Shown here in pieces: positions 54,909 to 63,677 of a DNA stretch of 64,000 nucleotides. Origin of the DNA: Streptomyces sp. NBC_01754 (GTDB lineage Bacteria; Actinomycetota; Actinomycetes; Streptomycetales; Streptomycetaceae); assembly GCF_035918015.1 (NCBI RefSeq), contig NZ_CP109132.1, positions 1,240,001 through 1,304,000 on the forward strand, in the 5' to 3' direction. The position numbers were made by a program, and so were the translations under genes. Each line of letters starts with the position of its first letter. Within the stretch, counting starts at the first letter, position 1. The notes beneath the pieces are model-generated. The model was given only the letters and a program-made list of their open reading frames with translations, was not told the origin of the DNA and did not search any database.

Positions 54909-54947
54909 GGCCGTGGCGGGGAGGACCCCCGAGCCCCCACCACGGCC
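54909..54947 (-). terminator. Candidate terminator after the F420-type oxidoreductase
   Basis: GGCCGTGG and CCACGGCC (54909-54916 and 54940-54947) with inner GGGG/CCCC pairing, 27 bases after the gene end. Confidence 0.55.
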
Positions 54948-54974
54948 GTGGTGCTTCTCCGGGGCGGCCCAGGG

Positions 54975-56027
54975 TCAGGCCCCGAGGCCGGAGCGTTCCA
55001 GGGCCTCGGTGCCGGCGCGCAGCGCGGCGATCCGCTCGTCCAGGGTGAAGCCCGCCGGGGCCAGCGTCAGCGTGGTGACTCCTGCGGCGGCGTAGGCCTG
55101 CATCCGCTCCGCGATGCGCTCGACCGGGCCGAGCAGGGTGGTGCGGTCGATGAGGTCGTGCGGGACGGCGGCGGCCGCGCCGTTCTTGTCGCCGGACAGG
55201 TACTTGTCCTGGATCTCGGCGGCCTCCTTCTCGTAGCCCATGCGCCGGGCGAGGTTGTTGTAGAAGTTCTGCTTGCGGCTGCCCATGCCGCCGACGTACA
55301 GCGCGGTGTAGGGACGGAACATGTCGGCGAGGCCGTTGACGTCCTCGCCGACCGCGAGGGGCAGCGTCGGGCAGACGTCGAAGCCGTCCATGGTCTTCCC
55401 GGCCTTCTCACGGCCGGCCCGCAGGTGCCTGACCGCGGTGTCCTCGAGGTGGTCGGCCGACGGGAAGATCAGCAGCGCCCCGTCGGCGATCTCGCCGGTC
55501 TGCTCCAGGTTCTTCGGGCCGATGGCGGCGATGTAGAGCGGGATGTGCTCGCGCTGCGGGTGAACGGTGAGCTTGATGGGCTTGCCCGGGCCGTCCGGCA
55601 GCGGCAGCGTCCAGTGCTCGCCCTCGTACGACAGGCGCTCCCGGGACATCGCCTTGCGCACGATCTCGACGTACTCGCGGGTGCGGGCCAGGGGCTTGTC
55701 GAACTTCACGCCGTACCAGCCCTCGGACACCTGCGGTCCGGACACACCGAGGCCGAGGCGGAAGCGGCCGCCGGAGAGCGAGTCGAGGGTGGCGGCGGTC
55801 ATCGCCGTCATGGCGGGCTGGCGGGCCGGGATCTGCATGATCGCGGAGCCGACGTCGATGGACTCGGTCTGTGCGGCGACCCAGGACAGCACGGTCGGTA
55901 CGTCGGAGCCGTAGGCCTCGGCCGCCCAGCAGACGTCGTAGCCGAGCCGGTCCGCTTCCTGGGCGACGGCGAGGTTGTCGCCGTCCATACCGGCTCCCCA
56001 GTAACCGAGATTGATGCCGAGCCGCAT
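54975..56027 (-). CDS. LLM-class F420-dependent oxidoreductase
   Basis: A 350-residue TIM-barrel enzyme of the luciferase-like group. In actinobacteria such proteins use coenzyme F420 (or FMN) to oxidise or reduce diverse substrates. Family segments: LGINLGYWG at the start, VCWAAEAYGSDVPTVLSW, LDSLSGGRFRLGLGVSGPQVSEGWYG and PLYIAAIGPKNLE. ATG at 56027 has AGGGAG 7 bases upstream. It is divergent from the aldo/keto reductase. F420 use is inferred from family; the substrate is unknown. Confidence 0.9.
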   Translation of the reverse strand: MRLGINLGYWGAGMDGDNLAVAQEADRLGYDVCWAAEAYGSDVPTVLSWVAAQTESIDVGSAIMQIPARQPAMTAMTAATLDSLSGGRFRLGLGVSGPQVSEGWYGVKFDKPLARTREYVEIVRKAMSRERLSYEGEHWTLPLPDGPGKPIKLTVHPQREHIPLYIAAIGPKNLEQTGEIADGALLIFPSADHLEDTAVRHLRAGREKAGKTMDGFDVCPTLPLAVGEDVNGLADMFRPYTALYVGGMGSRKQNFYNNLARRMGYEKEAAEIQDKYLSGDKNGAAAAVPHDLIDRTTLLGPVERIAERMQAYAAAGVTTLTLAPAGFTLDERIAALRAGTEALERSGLGA

Positions 56028-56172
56028 GGCCACACTCCCTCTACCGATCAGTAACGTACGTACGGTCCGGACTCTAGCGCGGTCCGCCGGGATGCGGCAG
56101 GGCCGGTCGTGGAGCAGCTGGTCGTCCACAGGCCGCGACCTCGTGCGACCCCGGCCAGTAATCTCAGCCCAC

Positions 56173-57156
56173 ATGGAGCAGAGGCATCTCGGCCGCACCG
56201 GCCTTCGCGTGTCCCGGATCGGGCTCGGCACCCTCACCTGGGGCCGGGACACCGACGAGCACGACGCCGCCGAACAGCTGAAGGCCTTCTGGGACGTGGG
56301 CGGCACCCTCGTCGACACGGCTGACGTGTACGGCGGCGGGGAGGCCGAACACCTCCTGGGACGGCTCGTCGACAGCCTGGTGCCGCGGGAGGACCTGGTC
56401 ATCGCGACGAAGGCCGGCAGCGTACCGGACCCCTACCGCCGCTTCGACGGATCGCGCGGGCACCTGCTCGCGGCGCTCGACGCGTCCCTGGAGCGGCTCG
56501 GCACGGACTACGTCGACCTGTGGCAGATCCACGCGTTCGATTCCGTGACGCCGCTGGAGGAAACCCTGCAGGCCGTGGATCTGGCGGTGTCGTCGGGGCG
56601 GGTCCGGTACGCGGGGGTGTCGAACTTCAGCGGATGGCAGCTGGCCAAGGCCGCGACCTGGCAGCTCGCCTCACCCGGGGTCCGCACCCGGCTGGCGAGC
56701 ACCCAGATGGAGTACTCCCTGTTGCAGCGGGGCGTGGAGCGGGAGGTGCTGCCGGCGGCGCTGGACCTCGGGGTGGGGCTGCTGCCGTCGTCCCCGCTGG
56801 GGCGCGGGGTGCTGACCGGCAAGTACCGCACCGGGACGCCGTCCGACTCTCGGGGCGCCTCGGAGGTGCTGGCTCCGTTCGTCGAGCCGTATCTCGACGA
56901 CGCGGCGAGCCGGATCGTGGACGCGGTGGCGACGGCGGCGGACGGCCTGGCCACGACGGCCCTGCACGTCGCGCTCGCGTGGGTCCGGGACCGCCCCGGG
57001 GTGACGGCCCCGGTCGTCGGAGCGCGCAACGCGCGGCAGCTGGGCGAGGCGCTGTCAGTGGAGGCGCTTAGTCTTCCTGACGAGATCTGCCAGGCGCTCG
57101 ACGACGTGTCCGCGCCCGTGCACCGTTATCCCGACCAGGACTGGAGCACGCTGTGA
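56173..57156 (+). CDS. Aldo/keto reductase
   Basis: A 327-residue NADPH-dependent TIM-barrel oxidoreductase. The catalytic tetrad segments are DTADVYGGGEAEHLLG (Asp and Tyr, near residue 50), ATKAG (Lys) and WQIHAFD (His). The C-terminal cofactor-binding region is APVVGARNARQLGEAL. The ATG at 56173 has no clear ribosome site, so translation may be leaderless. Its stop overlaps the start of the pseudo-helicase gene (GTGA), showing coupling. Substrate unknown. Confidence 0.92.
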   Translation: MEQRHLGRTGLRVSRIGLGTLTWGRDTDEHDAAEQLKAFWDVGGTLVDTADVYGGGEAEHLLGRLVDSLVPREDLVIATKAGSVPDPYRRFDGSRGHLLAALDASLERLGTDYVDLWQIHAFDSVTPLEETLQAVDLAVSSGRVRYAGVSNFSGWQLAKAATWQLASPGVRTRLASTQMEYSLLQRGVEREVLPAALDLGVGLLPSSPLGRGVLTGKYRTGTPSDSRGASEVLAPFVEPYLDDAASRIVDAVATAADGLATTALHVALAWVRDRPGVTAPVVGARNARQLGEALSVEALSLPDEICQALDDVSAPVHRYPDQDWSTL

Positions 57157-59552
57157 CTGCGCTTGACCGGGGCGAGACCCCGGATCCCGCGGCCGGGGAC
57201 GACAAGGACCGCGAGGCCGGCGAGGAGGCCACCGCCTCCGCCGGCGCGCCCGGTGGCGGCCTGGACAGCGAACCGGGCGGCGACGTCCCTGACGGCGGCG
57301 GCCCGGACGGCGGGGAGGCGGCGGAGCGGACTGCCGAGGCGGCGGTGGACGGGGCCTCCGGGCCGGACCGGGGCGCGGAGGACACGGGGGGCGAGGCTTC
57401 GGCCGTGCCTGAGGAGGCGGGGGCCCCGGAGGCTCACGCGTCCTCGGAGACCCCGGAAGCAGTCGCGGCCCCGGAGAGCCCGGCCTTGTCGGAGGCCGAG
57501 GCCGAGCTGGCCGCGCAGCGGGAACTGCACGAACGGATCGAGAGGCGCAAGGCGGAGAAGGAAGGCCCCGTCGCCGCCGGGGCCAAGCTGAGCGGCCCCG
57601 CGGCCGACCTGCTCGCGGCCGTGCGTGCCGTGGAGAGCGGTGAGAAGCCGGCCGCGGCCTTCTTCGACGCCCCCGCGAGCGCCCCGGCCCCCCGCCGCGC
57701 GGCACCGGCCACCCCACCCGTGCGGCCGTCCGGGACCGCCCGGCAGCCCGGCGCGCGGACCGCCTCCCCGGAGGCCGTGGACGCGGTCGCGGCGGTGCTC
57801 GCCCAGGGCGGGGCCCCCGAGCCCCTGGCCCGGCCGACGGCCACGGCCCTCGGCGAACAGGCCGCGGACCTCCTGCGCGAGGACCCGTGGCGGCTGCTGT
57901 CCGTGCCCGGCGTACGCCCGGAGCAGGCCGACGGCTTCGCCCGCGCCCTGCTCGGCGCCGAGTGCGGTCCCGACGACGATCGGCGTACGGCCGCCCTGGT
58001 GGGCTGGCTGCTGGAGCGGGGCGCCCTGCGGGGCCACACCGCGATGGACGCGACGGAGGTCCGGGCGGCGCTCGCCGGGCGTGCCGTGACCGATCCCGAG
58101 GCTGCCGTGCGGCACGCCGTCTCCGAAGGGGTGGTCCTGGTCTTCCAGGACGGTCTGGACCCGGCGGACGGTCTGGATCCGGCGGACGCCGGGGAGGCCG
58201 GCGGCATCGCCGAGGAGGGTTCCGGGGACGCGGCCCGGCAGACCGACGGCGCGGGTGACGAGCGGGAGCCGGTGACGGTCCTGCTGGGGCTCGACCGGTA
58301 CGCACTGGCCGAGGAGGCGCTCGCCGACGGCCTGGCCCGGATCCTCGACTCCTGTGAGAAGACCGCCGACTGGTCCGCCGCCGCCGCGGCCGTCCCCTCC
58401 GCCTCCGCCGCCGAGCTGATCCGTACGGCCGCGACGGCCGGGCTGGTCGCCCACAGCGGCGGCGAGAGCGCCCGGGACGAACCCGCCGCCCTGATCACCG
58501 CCGCCCGTGACCTCGGGCTGCGGGCCGTGGGGGCCACCCACAGCGCGGACGGGACGCGCAGGCTGGCCGCCGCCGTCGGCGATCCGCTCGCCGCCGTCGT
58601 CCTGGCCGATCTGCTCTCCGGTGCGGCGGGTCCCGGGCGGGACACGGACGGCGCCCTCGCCGTCGATCTGCTGGTGGTCCTGGACGCCCCGCAACTCGAT
58701 GTGGAGACGGGCGCGATGCTCGTGGAGTCGCTCGCCGACGGCACCCGGCTGGTACTGAGCGGCGACCCCGGTGTACTCGGCTCCGCCGGTGCCGGACAGG
58801 TCTTCGCGGACGTACTCGCCGCGCGGGCCTGCCCGGTGGTGGTGTCACGCACCCCCGACCCCGGGCCCCTCGGCGAGCTGGTCTCGGGCATCGGTGCCGG
58901 GGAGCTCCATCAGGTCGCCGCGCCCGGCAGGGAAGTCGTGATCGTGCCCGTCCGGGACGCCGGCGAGGCGGTCCACCGCACGGTGCAGTTGGTCGCCGAC
59001 TCGGTGCCGCGTGCCATCGGCGTACCACCGTCCGGCACCCAGGTCGTCACGGTCGGGCACGGGGGCTCGGCCGGCACCACGGCGCTGAACACGGCACTGA
59101 AGCAGCGGCTCAACCCGGGGCCCGGCCGGTTCGGGGGCTACGACCCCGGCGACCGGGTCGTCCATGTGCCCGCGCCGGGGAGGGTGGCGCCGGGGACGGT
59201 CGTGTCGGCCGACGCCGAGGGTCTGCACCTGGACTGCTCGGGGACACCCGTCGTCGTGCACCGGGACCAGGTGGCGTCCTCCGTCCGTCACGGCTGGGCG
59301 CTCAGCGCCCACCAGGCGGCCGGGACGCGCTGGCCCGCCGTGGTCGTCGTACTGCCGGGCGACGCGGTCGCGGGGCTGAGCCGGCCCTGGGTCTACACCG
59401 CGTTCAGCCGGGGTGAGCGGCATCTGTCCGTGGTGCACGGTGTGGACCAGGCCCTGCCGCGCGCGGTGGCCACGATCCCGGTACAGGAGCGGACGACCAG
59501 ACTCCGTTCCCTGTTGGAGGCACTGTCCGTGCCGGACGCCGCCCAGGCGTAG
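57153..59552 (+). CDS. RecD2-like helix-hairpin-helix protein with degenerate ATPase motifs
   Basis: A 799-residue protein with the layout of a RecD2 helicase but without its catalytic motifs. The first 150 residues are disordered (Ala/Glu/Gly/Pro). Then comes a helix-hairpin-helix-type region (LLREDPWRLLSVPGVRPEQADGFA, near residue 245) and two RecA-like domains. Walker A is missing where GxGKT should be. Walker B reads LVVLDAPQLD (Asp-Ala for Asp-Glu). Motif III keeps LSGDPGVLGSAGAGQVF, and only motif VI looks intact (WVYTAFSRGERHLSVVHG), as is the UvrD_C_2-like end. GTG at 57153 overlaps the reductase stop. Probably a DNA- or protein-binding pseudo-helicase. Confidence 0.8.
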   Translation: MTALDRGETPDPAAGDDKDREAGEEATASAGAPGGGLDSEPGGDVPDGGGPDGGEAAERTAEAAVDGASGPDRGAEDTGGEASAVPEEAGAPEAHASSETPEAVAAPESPALSEAEAELAAQRELHERIERRKAEKEGPVAAGAKLSGPAADLLAAVRAVESGEKPAAAFFDAPASAPAPRRAAPATPPVRPSGTARQPGARTASPEAVDAVAAVLAQGGAPEPLARPTATALGEQAADLLREDPWRLLSVPGVRPEQADGFARALLGAECGPDDDRRTAALVGWLLERGALRGHTAMDATEVRAALAGRAVTDPEAAVRHAVSEGVVLVFQDGLDPADGLDPADAGEAGGIAEEGSGDAARQTDGAGDEREPVTVLLGLDRYALAEEALADGLARILDSCEKTADWSAAAAAVPSASAAELIRTAATAGLVAHSGGESARDEPAALITAARDLGLRAVGATHSADGTRRLAAAVGDPLAAVVLADLLSGAAGPGRDTDGALAVDLLVVLDAPQLDVETGAMLVESLADGTRLVLSGDPGVLGSAGAGQVFADVLAARACPVVVSRTPDPGPLGELVSGIGAGELHQVAAPGREVVIVPVRDAGEAVHRTVQLVADSVPRAIGVPPSGTQVVTVGHGGSAGTTALNTALKQRLNPGPGRFGGYDPGDRVVHVPAPGRVAPGTVVSADAEGLHLDCSGTPVVVHRDQVASSVRHGWALSAHQAAGTRWPAVVVVLPGDAVAGLSRPWVYTAFSRGERHLSVVHGVDQALPRAVATIPVQERTTRLRSLLEALSVPDAAQA
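58149..58184 (+). repeat. 18-base tandem duplication inside the pseudo-helicase gene
   Basis: Two 18-base units (58149-58166 and 58167-58184) differ at one base and encode DGLDPA twice, in frame. This is a small recent expansion in a linker between domains. Confidence 0.9.
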
Positions 59553-59557
59553 GGAGG

Positions 59558-59600
59558 GTGCGCGGTCCCTCGCCCCGGTGCGGCGCGACGGACCGCGCAC
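59558..59600 (+). terminator. Hairpin after the pseudo-helicase gene
   Basis: GTGCGCGGTCC (59558-59568) and its complement (59590-59600) form an 11-bp helix with a 21-base loop just after the stop codon. Confidence 0.6.
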
Positions 59601-59698
59601 GCTCTCACCGCGTCGCGCACCGGGGGCGGGGGGCCGGGTCCAGTTACCAGGGGCCACGGACGTGGGCCTGGAGGCCGGGGGTCCGGGACAGCGCGGAC

Positions 59699-60352
59699 TC
59701 AGATGCGGCGCAGCGCGGTGCCGTCCGTGTCGGCCTCCTCTTCGTCGAAGACCGCGCTGACGTCGAAGCGGCACACCACCAGCGAGGGATCCGCGTCCTC
59801 GAACGGCGCCTCCAGCCACTCCCCCGGTTCCGGCAGCTCGTCCACCGCCGAGACCCAGAGGGTGGAGTCCCCCTCCTCCAGGCCGAACTCCTTGTGCCGG
59901 GAGGCGATCTCGTCCGCCTCGTACTCGCCGAAGAGCACCCCGAGCGCGGCGTGCACGCTGACCCCGACCATCGGCACGGCGGTGTCGTCGGGCTGGTCCG
60001 GGTCGAGGTCGGCGAGCCGTTGCGCCTGGGCGAGGAGCCGCTGGGGCTCCGCCACGGCGTAGTCGCGCCTGATCAGCACAGTGAGGGCATGTGGCTCCTC
60101 CGGCCCGGCGTACGGCGGGAGGGAGTCGTCCACCCCGGGGATCTCGAAGGGGGTCACCTCGTCATGGCGGTCGTAGAGGAGTTCGTCGTAGACCTCGGCG
60201 GCGGCGGCCAGTGCGTTGAACGCCTCGTAGACGGCTGGATCTTCGTCCCCGGTACGGCGCTCGACGGCCTCGAGGTGGCGGTCGAGCGCGGTTTTGACTG
60301 CATCGGCGGCGGCGCGTACCTCGGCAGCGGTGGGCTGCGCAGCATCAGACAT
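59699..60352 (-). CDS. Hypothetical acidic protein
   Basis: A 217-residue soluble acidic protein with no catalytic motif I recognise. The N-terminal third is helical (EVRAAADAVKTALDRHLEAVERR). The rest alternates β-like stretches (LTVLIRRDYAV, VVCRFDVSAVF) and acidic loops. ATG at 60352; no strong ribosome site. It is divergent from the small DUF5703 gene. Conserved in Streptomyces by my recollection, without known function. Confidence 0.7.
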   Translation of the reverse strand: MSDAAQPTAAEVRAAADAVKTALDRHLEAVERRTGDEDPAVYEAFNALAAAAEVYDELLYDRHDEVTPFEIPGVDDSLPPYAGPEEPHALTVLIRRDYAVAEPQRLLAQAQRLADLDPDQPDDTAVPMVGVSVHAALGVLFGEYEADEIASRHKEFGLEEGDSTLWVSAVDELPEPGEWLEAPFEDADPSLVVCRFDVSAVFDEEEADTDGTALRRI

Positions 60353-60399
60353 GGTGCAGACGCTATCCGTACCGGGGCTCCGCCCGCACAATAGATGCG

Positions 60400-60588
60400 A
60401 TGCCGGAATACGAATTTATCCACGTGTACGTGCCACGCGGGGTCTCCCGCACGGACGCGACCCGCCTGTTGACCGACCATGCCGAGTACGGGCACTGGGA
60501 GTTGGACCGCCTGACACTGCACCTCGACGGCAGCCGTCGGGTGCGGCTGCGGCGCCGGATCATCCGCCAGCTCCGGGCGACCTGGTAG
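60400..60588 (+). CDS. DUF5703-family small protein
   Basis: A 62-residue basic protein (MPEYEFIHVYVPRGVSR, DHAEYGHWELDRLTL, then an Arg-rich end RRVRLRRRIIRQLRATW). It matches the small DUF5703 family of actinobacteria. ATG at 60400 has no clear ribosome site. A terminator follows. Function unknown; the basic tail may bind nucleic acid. Confidence 0.8.
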   Translation: MPEYEFIHVYVPRGVSRTDATRLLTDHAEYGHWELDRLTLHLDGSRRVRLRRRIIRQLRATW

Positions 60589-60591
60589 GAC

Positions 60592-60623
60592 GGAGCGGGC
60601 CCCGCGACGGCGGGACCCGCTCC
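60592..60623 (+). terminator. Hairpin terminator after the DUF5703 gene
   Basis: GGAGCGGG (60592-60599) pairs with CCCGCTCC (60616-60623), with an inner CCGC/GCGG helix. It starts 4 bases after the stop and may also serve the converging chaplin gene. Confidence 0.78.
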
Positions 60624-60711
60624 CTTCGACGTACCGTGCGACGCTGCCGTGGTGGCGCGTCACCTACGTCGGACAGCGACGTCGGACAGCGAGGTCAGGC
60701 GGCGCTTCTCT

Positions 60712-61503
60712 TCAGGCCGCGCCGCGTGACCGCCGGTAGAGGACCGCGCCCGCGCCCGCCAGCAGCATTCCGGCGCTCGCCGGGATCAGCAGGTCGAGCC
60801 CGCCGGCACCGGTCTGGGCCAGCTCCGGGCCGGGCACGAGCTGGGGCTCGGGGGCCGTGGGCTCCGAGGGCCTCGCCGGCGGCTCGGCCGGTGTCCCGGG
60901 GTGGTGCGGCGTCTGCGGGGCCTCGGGGGCGACCGGCTCGGTCTCGGTCTCGCAGCCGTTGCCGAAGACCGGGTTGAGCAGTCCGCCGACGCTGATGCCG
61001 TTGCCGCAGACGTTGAGGGGGACGGAGACCGGTACCTGCACCTGGTTGCCCGAGGCGACACCGGGCGACCCCTTGGCCTCACCCTGCGCCCAGGCACCGG
61101 ATGCCCGGTGCCTGCCGGTGCCCTCGCCGCCGTCGCGGGTCTCCTCGTGCCCGGCGGCGTGGCCGGCGGAACCCCGGCCGGCGGAGTTCTGGCCGGCGTG
61201 GTCGGCGGCACCGGACCGGGAGTCCCCGTCGGAGGTCTGTGTGTGTCCCGCCTCCGCGGACGATCCGTTTCCGCAGTCGTTACCACTCACGGGGTTGAGC
61301 GCACCGACGACGTTGACGGAGTTCCCGCAGACGTTGATGGGGACGTCGACCGGAATCTGGATCGAATTCCCCGAGAGCACGCCCGGTGAATTGGACGCAC
61401 CGCCCACCGCACCCGCGTCCGCGTGTGCGTACCCCCCGCCGAGCGCGAGCACTCCACCCGCCGCCGCCATGGTGATCAGGCCTTTACGTGTGACCTGTCG
61501 CAT
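60712..61503 (-). CDS. chpC: Long chaplin with a sortase signal
   Basis: Cell-wall-anchored hydrophobic protein of aerial hyphae, 263 residues. A signal peptide (about residues 1-28, ending in YAHADA) is followed by two chaplin domains (about 29-80 and 140-185). Each has GSPGV or NSPGV, VCGN and LNPV.GN.C, with a Cys pair for the disulphide. Between them is a His/Gly/Ser-rich linker. The C-terminus is a sorting signal: LAQTG, hydrophobic helix, RRSRGAA. ATG at 61503 has AGGAAAG about 8 bases upstream. Its position next to chpH suggests ChpC rather than ChpA or ChpB. Confidence 0.92.
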   Translation of the reverse strand: MRQVTRKGLITMAAAGGVLALGGGYAHADAGAVGGASNSPGVLSGNSIQIPVDVPINVCGNSVNVVGALNPVSGNDCGNGSSAEAGHTQTSDGDSRSGAADHAGQNSAGRGSAGHAAGHEETRDGGEGTGRHRASGAWAQGEAKGSPGVASGNQVQVPVSVPLNVCGNGISVGGLLNPVFGNGCETETEPVAPEAPQTPHHPGTPAEPPARPSEPTAPEPQLVPGPELAQTGAGGLDLLIPASAGMLLAGAGAVLYRRSRGAA

Positions 61504-61641
61504 ACGTTGCTTTCCTGCCTTCTGGCTTTCGAAATACCCCCCGGCACAACCGTGCGGGGCCGAATGCCCAGCGGCCCCGGAGTGCATGGCACGCACACCG
61601 AGGCCGACCGGACTCACACCCTTACGGGTTGACGTTCAACG

Positions 61642-61875
61642 TCAGGCGTTGACGCAGGTGTTGCCGAAGGCGGGGTTCAGCAGACCGACCACGTCGATGG
61701 TGTTGCCGCAGACGTTCACCGGAACGTGGACCGGAACCTGGACGACGTTGCCCGAGAGCACGCCGGGGCTGCCGATGGCGGCACCCTGGGCACCGGCGTC
61801 GGCGGAAGCCATACCCGCACCAGCGAGCACGAGACCACCGGTGGCAGCCGCGATGGCGACGACCTTCTTGATCAT
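61642..61875 (-). CDS. chpH: Short chaplin ChpH
   Basis: Secreted amyloid-forming surfactant that lets aerial hyphae break the water surface, 77 residues. The signal peptide (about residues 1-26, ending in ASADA) is followed by one chaplin domain with the Cys pair (NVCGNTIDVVG, FGNTCVNA) and the SPGVLSGN motif. ATG at 61875 has AGGAGG in ideal position. chpC lies 138 bases downstream in the same direction. Expression is developmentally controlled in S. coelicolor; I cannot assign the promoter here. Confidence 0.96.
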   Translation of the reverse strand: MIKKVVAIAAATGGLVLAGAGMASADAGAQGAAIGSPGVLSGNVVQVPVHVPVNVCGNTIDVVGLLNPAFGNTCVNA

Positions 61876-62020
61876 TATTCCTCCTGATTGGTAAGCGCGG
61901 TCCCAGCCGCGGACCGCATCACCTGTAACGAGGAGGGGGTGACGGAGCTACGAGCAGATCACTCCTTTCACTCTTTCCGGCTATATGCGCACACGCTGGC
62001 GAATCCGTCCGCCGCCGCGT

Positions 62021-63355
62021 TCAGGAGTGGTCGATGAACCGGTCGAGCACCCGTACGCCGAAGGTCAGCCCGTCCACCGGGACCCGCTCGTCCACGCCGT
62101 GGAACATCCCCGCGAAATCCAGCTCCGGCGGCAGTTTGAGCGGCGCGAAGCCGAAGCAGCGGATGCCGAGGTCGTCGAAGGACTTCGCGTCCGTTCCCCC
62201 GGAGAGCATGTAGGGCACGGCGCGGGCGATCGGGTCCTCGGCCTTCAGCGCGAGCTGCATGGCGTCCACGAGGGAGCCGTCGAAGCTCGTCTCCAGCGCC
62301 TTGTCGCCGTGCACGTCCTCGCGCTTCACCCGGGGCCCGAGGACCCGGTCGAGGTCGGCGAGGAACTCCTCCTCGTGGCCGGGCAGGAAGCGCCCGTCCA
62401 CGTGGGCCGTGGCCTGCCCGGGGATCACGTTGACCTTGTAGCCGGCGCCGAGCATGGTGGGCGCGGCGGAGTTGCGCAGGGTGGCGCCGATCATCTTGGC
62501 GATCCCGCCGAGCTTGGCGAGTGTGGCCTCCATGTCCTCCGGGTCGAGCGGGGTGCCCAGCGCGTCGGACAGCTCGTCGAGGAAGGACCGGACGGTCTTG
62601 GTGACCCTGACCGGCCAGGTGTGCCGCCCCAGCCGCCCGACGGCCTCACAGAGCTCCGTGATCGCGTTGTCGCTGTTGGTCATCGAACCGTGCCCGGCGG
62701 TGCCGTCCACGGTCAGGCGCATCCAGTGCATGCCCTTCTGCGCCGTCTCCACCAGGTAGAGCCGCAGGTTCTCGTTGACGGTGAACGAGAAGCCGCCGAC
62801 CTCGCCGATCGCCTCGGTGACCCCGTCGAAGAGGTCACGGTGGTGGTCGACCAGGTAGCGCGCGCCGTACGTGCCGCCGGCCTCCTCGTCGGCGAGGAAG
62901 GCCAGCACGATGTCGCGCGGGGGCTTGCGGCCGGTCCGCATCCGCTCGCGGACGACCGCCAGGGTCATCGCGTCCATGTCCTTCATGTCGACCGCGCCTC
63001 GGCCCCAGACGCACCCGTCCGCGATCTCCCCGGAGAACGGGTCGTGCGTCCAGTCCGCCGCGTTGGCCGGCACCACGTCGGTGTGCCCGTGGATCAGCAG
63101 GGCGGGCTTGGACGGGTCCTCGCCCTCGATGCGGGCCACGGTGGAGGCCCGGCCCTTGTGCGACTCGATGATCTTCGGCTCCAGCCCGACCTCGGCGAGC
63201 TTCTCGGCGATGTACTCGGCCGCGGGCCTCTCGCCGGGACCGGAGTGGTCGCCGTAGTTGCTGGTGTCGATCCGGATCAGGTCACGACAGAGGTCCACGA
63301 CCTCTTGCTCGGCGGACCCGCCGGAGACGCTCGGGGACGTGCTGCTCTCGCTCAC
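62021..63355 (-). CDS. M20-family metallopeptidase
   Basis: A 444-residue zinc-dependent amidohydrolase/peptidase (M20/ArgE/DapE group). Metal-binding motifs: LLIHGHTDVVPANAADW (near residue 92), GRGAVDMKDMDAM with the bridging Asp, FLADEEAGG with the catalytic and metal Glu pair, and a C-terminal MFHGVDERVP. The lid domain spans about residues 200-330 (AGHGSM). GTG at 63355 has AAGGAAG 6 bases upstream. Substrate not predictable. Probably monocistronic. Confidence 0.92.
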   Translation of the reverse strand: MSESSTSPSVSGGSAEQEVVDLCRDLIRIDTSNYGDHSGPGERPAAEYIAEKLAEVGLEPKIIESHKGRASTVARIEGEDPSKPALLIHGHTDVVPANAADWTHDPFSGEIADGCVWGRGAVDMKDMDAMTLAVVRERMRTGRKPPRDIVLAFLADEEAGGTYGARYLVDHHRDLFDGVTEAIGEVGGFSFTVNENLRLYLVETAQKGMHWMRLTVDGTAGHGSMTNSDNAITELCEAVGRLGRHTWPVRVTKTVRSFLDELSDALGTPLDPEDMEATLAKLGGIAKMIGATLRNSAAPTMLGAGYKVNVIPGQATAHVDGRFLPGHEEEFLADLDRVLGPRVKREDVHGDKALETSFDGSLVDAMQLALKAEDPIARAVPYMLSGGTDAKSFDDLGIRCFGFAPLKLPPELDFAGMFHGVDERVPVDGLTFGVRVLDRFIDHS

Positions 63356-63563
63356 GCTGCTTCCTTCCACTGTCGCGGTGGTGCGTGCCCCCATCCTCAC
63401 CCGCTGGTCCCCGCGCACCCAAGGCCGCCCGCCCCACGGCAGCGGTCCTTCCCACGCCTCCGGGGCCACCGGGCGCCCGTCCGGGGGCGTGATCGAGCAC
63501 CCCGGAATGTTTGCTATGGTTTTCCACGTCGGAACGGGCCAGGGCCCGCGAGACAGACACCTG

Positions 63564-63651
63564 GTCCGGGTGGCGGAATGGCAGACGCGCTAGCTTGAGG
63601 TGCTAGTGCCCTTTATCGGGCGTGGGGGTTCAAGTCCCCCCTCGGACACCA
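63564..63651 (+). tRNA. tRNA-Leu (anticodon GAG), CCA encoded
   Basis: An 88-base class II tRNA gene. The acceptor stem GTCCGGG pairs with CTCGGAC (one G-T pair), followed by discriminator A and an encoded CCA. The anticodon arm CTAGC/GCTAG holds a 7-base loop TTGAGGT with anticodon GAG, reading CUC and CUU. A long variable arm (GCCC...GGGC) and a T-arm GGGGG/CCCCC with TTCAAGT complete it. Confidence 0.95.
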
Positions 63652-63656
63652 GCGGA

Positions 63657-63677
63657 GACCCCAGTTGATCTGGGGTC
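63657..63677 (+). terminator. Intrinsic terminator after tRNA-Leu
   Basis: GACCCCAG (63657-63664) pairs with CTGGGGTC (63670-63677) around a 5-base loop and is followed by a T-rich run (TTTCTGTTTCT). Classic rho-independent form, 5 bases after the tRNA. Confidence 0.9.
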
